DNA from: an uncultured Collinsella sp.
GTDB lineage: Bacteria; Actinomycetota; Coriobacteriia; Coriobacteriales; Coriobacteriaceae
Reading direction: 5' to 3'
Assembly: GCA_958429225.1 (NCBI GenBank)
Contig: CAUAJB010000038.1
Location: 1-19,720, forward strand
DNA: 19,720 nucleotides
Shown: in pieces, positions 17,113 to 19,720 of the stretch
Position numbering within the stretch: position 1 is the first letter of the stretch
Layout of the letters: every line of letters starts with the position of its first letter
Position numbers and translations under genes: made by a program
Notes under the pieces: generated by a model
What the model was told of the DNA's origin: nothing
Database searches by the model: none
What the model saw: only the letters and a program-made list of their open reading frames with translations

Positions 17113-17646
17113 ATGAATATCACCGTGTATCTGGGTGCCAGCGTTGGTAACGACCCAGCGTTTCTGCCCGCGCTGCAGGAGCTGGGCAACTGGATTGGCT
17201 CCAACGGACACGCGCTGGTATACGGCGGGTCCAAGTCGGGCCTGATGGGTGCGCTCGCCGATAGCGTGCTCGAGGCAGGTGGACATGTGACGGGTGTTGA
17301 GCCGAGCTTTTTTATCGAGGCCGAGTTTCAGCATGACGGTATCGACGACCTTATCGTGACGAGCGATATGGCCGAGCGCAAGGCCAAGATGATTGAGCTC
17401 GGCGATGCGTTCATCGCCTTTCCTGGTGGGACGGGCACGCTCGAGGAGATTGCCGAGGTCATGTCCGCGGTGTCGTTGGGGCATCTCGATGCGCCGTGCA
17501 TTTTGTACAACCTGAACGGTTACTACAACGACCTCAAGGCGCTGCTCGGGCACATGATTGATAAGGGGCTTTCGAGCCTGAAGCGCCAGCACGGTATCTA
17601 CTTTGCCGACGATTTGCGCGAGATTGCCTCGATTATCAACGGATAA
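17113..17646 (+). CDS. LOG/TIGR00730-family Rossmann-fold phosphoribohydrolase
   Basis: 177 residues, full length. The two family signatures are present: GGSKSGLMG (38-46) and PGGTGTLEE (104-112, with the catalytic Glu region), plus the nucleotide-contacting MAERKAKM (86-93). Related proteins hydrolyse AMP or cytokinin riboside 5'-monophosphates to the base and ribose 5-phosphate; bacterial members often act on AMP or other nucleotides. It is cytosolic and usually dimeric. A GGGGGA ribosome site precedes the ATG. It probably shares a transcript with the potassium channel; the ClC-family gene begins 125 bp downstream with its own TACAAT-like box (17727-17732). The exact substrate is not shown by the sequence. 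Confidence 0.92.
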   Translation: MNITVYLGASVGNDPAFLPALQELGNWIGSNGHALVYGGSKSGLMGALADSVLEAGGHVTGVEPSFFIEAEFQHDGIDDLIVTSDMAERKAKMIELGDAFIAFPGGTGTLEEIAEVMSAVSLGHLDAPCILYNLNGYYNDLKALLGHMIDKGLSSLKRQHGIYFADDLREIASIING

Positions 17647-17771
17647 GTCTTGAGCCTGCCCCACTATGGCTCCCAATGGTGCCGTTTGCGGCGCAGGTGG
17701 TTGGCTCGTTCGGGTAACGCTCGCTCTACAATAAAACGTATCTATGTCGACTTTGACCGCGGGAGGACCCG

Positions 17772-19076
17772 ATGGATAACCTTGCCAAACCCACAAACCG
17801 CGCGCTGTTTTTAGTTAGCGTTGCCGTGACCGGTGCGTTCGCAGGTGCCGCAGTCTGGCTGTTCTTCTTTGCGATGGAGCACGGCATCGACTATCTATGG
17901 ACCGAGATTCCACACGCGCTGGGCGTCGCTTCGCCCGAGCTTGCCAGCGGCCCGTTTGGCTTTCTGCCATACCCGTTTTTCGTCTGCCTGCTGGGCGGCC
18001 TGCTGATCGGTCTGTACGAAAAGACGACGGGCACCAAGACCGATGACCTCAACCAGGTGATGGCCAAGGTAAAGCGCGATGGACGCTACCCGTACGACAA
18101 TCTGGGCAAGCTTTCGCTCGCGGCATTGCTGCCGCTGCTGTTTGGCGGCAGCATTGGACCGGAGGCCGGCCTGACCGGCGTCATCGCGGGTCTGTGCAGC
18201 TGGGTCGGCGATCGCATGCGTCGCTTTGGCGCCGAGTTTAGGGAGCTCACGCTGCTGGGCACCCAGGCTGCCCTGACGGCACTCTTTACCGCGCCCGTCT
18301 TTGGCTTTGTGGCGCCGCTTGCCGGAAGTACTGACGGCCAGGGCGAAGACGCCGACGATGAGTCCGCGTCCGGCGAGATCACCATCAGGCTGCCCAAGGC
18401 GCAAAAGACCGTGGTTTACGGCATCGCGATTGCCGGCGGCCTGGGCACCTACCTGCTGCTTGGCCAGCTTGTGGGCGGCGGCATGGGCATGCCCAGGTTC
18501 GAGGCCGCCGAGGTAGGCAATCTGGAGCTTACCTGGCTCATTCCTCTGTCGCTGATCGGAACAATCTGCGGCTGGCTGTACTTTGTCTCTGAGCACGCGA
18601 GCGAAGCGCTTGCCCATGCCATAGGGGAGCGTCCTGTCGTCAAGGCCATGCTAGCCGGTCTGGCGCTCGCCATCTGCGGCACGGTCCTGCCCTACACCAT
18701 GTTTGCCGGCGAGACTCAGGCCGACGTGCTCATGGAAACCTACCTGACCATTCCCGCTGGCGTGCTTATCGCGACCGGTCTTGTTAAGGCCATGCTGACG
18801 CCCGCCCTCATCAACCTTGGTTGGCGCGGCGGCCACTTCTTCCCGGTTATCTTCTCAGGCGTAAGCTTGGGCTATGGCCTTGCCATCCTCACCGGCGCAG
18901 ATCCGGTCTTTTGCGTCGCCGTCTGCACGGCATTGACGATGGGTGCGGTCATGCGTCAGCCGGTCATGGTCGTGGGCCTGCTGCTCATGTGCTTCCCACT
19001 CAAGGGTATCGTCTGCATGATCATCGCCGCCGTCATCGCCGCCGGCATTCCACTGCCCAAGCCGCTGCGCAAGTAG
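17772..19076 (+). CDS. Divergent ClC-family chloride channel/transporter
   Basis: 434 residues with about ten or more hydrophobic segments. The family is recognised from GGSIGPEAG (125-133, at the position of GREGP in E. coli ClcA) and WRGGHFFPVIFSG (351-363, matching the GxFxP filter motif), with GAVMRQP further on. The external gating glutamate (E148 in ClcA) is replaced by Ile128, and no GSGIP anion-filter motif is visible; the equivalent region reads TKTDDLNQV. A soluble acidic loop (about 185-206) separates the two halves. The ATG has GGGAGG five bases upstream, and a TACAAT box lies about 40 bp upstream. It may be a passive channel or a transporter for another anion. It runs convergent to the permease fragment at the window end. 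Confidence 0.9.
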   Translation: MDNLAKPTNRALFLVSVAVTGAFAGAAVWLFFFAMEHGIDYLWTEIPHALGVASPELASGPFGFLPYPFFVCLLGGLLIGLYEKTTGTKTDDLNQVMAKVKRDGRYPYDNLGKLSLAALLPLLFGGSIGPEAGLTGVIAGLCSWVGDRMRRFGAEFRELTLLGTQAALTALFTAPVFGFVAPLAGSTDGQGEDADDESASGEITIRLPKAQKTVVYGIAIAGGLGTYLLLGQLVGGGMGMPRFEAAEVGNLELTWLIPLSLIGTICGWLYFVSEHASEALAHAIGERPVVKAMLAGLALAICGTVLPYTMFAGETQADVLMETYLTIPAGVLIATGLVKAMLTPALINLGWRGGHFFPVIFSGVSLGYGLAILTGADPVFCVAVCTALTMGAVMRQPVMVVGLLLMCFPLKGIVCMIIAAVIAAGIPLPKPLRK

Positions 19077-19167
19077 TACGGTGGCGCACGCCAGGGACAT
19101 GCCGTTTGCCACGGATTTGCGGGGAGGGGGGGGCGATCGCGCCCTTCGTGGATTGAGACTCGCGTGA

Positions 19168-19713
19168 CTACAGGTCGCGTACTCGATAAACCTTGGTGCT
19201 GACGGTGCAGCTGATTGCACATAGCGCGAGGGCCAGCACGGCAATTCCTGTGCACAGACAGCCCAGAACGGCAGGATCGGGATTCGCTCCGGCAATCGAC
19301 ATGAGCCAGTTGCTAATGGGGTTGGAGGAGCTCAGCGCTGCCATGGCAAGGCATCCGAGTAGGGCAAACAGGCCAACGGATAGGCGCAGCGCCTCCATGT
19401 GTCCAAATCGAAAGAACAGCGGCTGTGCCAAAAACACCATCATGAGGGAGATGAGCATCGATGCGGCGGAGGCTATTGTGATCTCAAAGACGGTCTGTCC
19501 CGTCGAGGGAATGCCCGTGTGATCGAAGAACGGAAGGGCGATGATGTTCAAAAGCACGGCGGCGCATGCCATGACGGCCGAGAAAGCAATAATGCACAGG
19601 TAGCGTGCGCAGATGATGTCTTTGCGCGAGAACGGCAGCGTTGCCCGATAGCGCTCCCAACCGTTTAATATGAGAAAGCCATTGTCAATAGGCGTGTTTG
19701 TTCGAGCCCGGTT
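19168..19713 (-). pseudogene. 5'-damaged ABC-2 type permease
   Basis: The open frame from 19713 to the stop at 19168 encodes a hydrophobic protein resembling ABC-2 permeases of the ABC2_membrane_5 type: NGWERYRATLPFSRKDII, then about four membrane segments and a terminal TKVYRVRDL. The matching sequence begins at about 19668, yet an in-frame TAA lies at 19714-19716. No ATG, GTG or TTG occurs between that stop and the Met at 19572, which falls inside the first membrane segment. The residues just before NGWERY (IDNGFLIL) do not look like the acidic stretch usual in this family. The usual N-terminal membrane segment is therefore missing or in another frame. Either the gene is broken by a frameshift or rearrangement, or a sequence error is present; a shortened product starting at 19572 is also possible. 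The interval 19077-19167 holds only a small GGGCG-ATCG-CGCCC hairpin. Confidence 0.5.
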
Positions 19714-19720
19714 TTAAACC

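Overview
The window is a stretch of GC-rich bacterial chromosome. The mix of gene families resembles a gut Coriobacteriia genome such as Collinsella: solute-binding proteins paired with hybrid histidine kinases, a 1,084-residue MacB-like exporter, a C-S lyase-type aminotransferase, and short palindromes built on a GGGACAGT-type core. This assignment is inference from gene style; there is no rRNA or other marker in the window. I found no prophage, insertion sequence, CRISPR array, tRNA or rRNA.

Layout. Positions 1-204: 3' end of an unidentified gene and a strong intrinsic terminator. 352-3606: a large ABC exporter fusion. 3605-5486: an unusual repeat region in which a membrane-protein gene of unknown function (3879-5012, minus) is bracketed first by two 182-bp palindromic elements in opposite orientation and then by two short REP-like palindromes. 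5511-6464: tRNA-dihydrouridine synthase, followed by a third REP-like palindrome. 6529-7653 (minus): glutaredoxin downstream of an XRE / zinc-ribbon / TipAS regulator, with a recognisable promoter and candidate operator. 7795-9855: TrmO tRNA methyltransferase and a MalY/PatB-type aminotransferase. 10000-13058: a solute-binding lipoprotein translationally coupled to a hybrid histidine kinase. 13129-16453 (minus): a second hybrid kinase, this time with two solute-binding domains fused into it, followed by a NimA-like flavin protein. 16543-16596: a fourth REP-like palindrome. 16652-19076: a small potassium channel, a LOG/TIGR00730 Rossmann protein and a divergent ClC-family protein. 19168-19713 (minus): an ABC-2 type permease that looks damaged at its 5' end.

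Functional themes. Two sensory systems use periplasmic-binding-type sensors, one as a separate lipoprotein and one fused to the kinase; both end in a receiver domain, and no HPt protein or DNA-binding response regulator is present in the window. A regulator with a ligand-binding TipAS domain probably co-transcribes a glutaredoxin, which suggests a thiol or toxic-compound response. Two genes act on tRNA (dus, trmO). Ion transport is represented by K+ and ClC-type proteins.

The most unusual signal is the pair of 182-bp palindromes. Their outermost arms differ between copies at six positions, and each difference is matched by a complementary change in the opposite arm. That points to a folded RNA or DNA form being maintained, or to a copying mechanism that regenerates both arms together.
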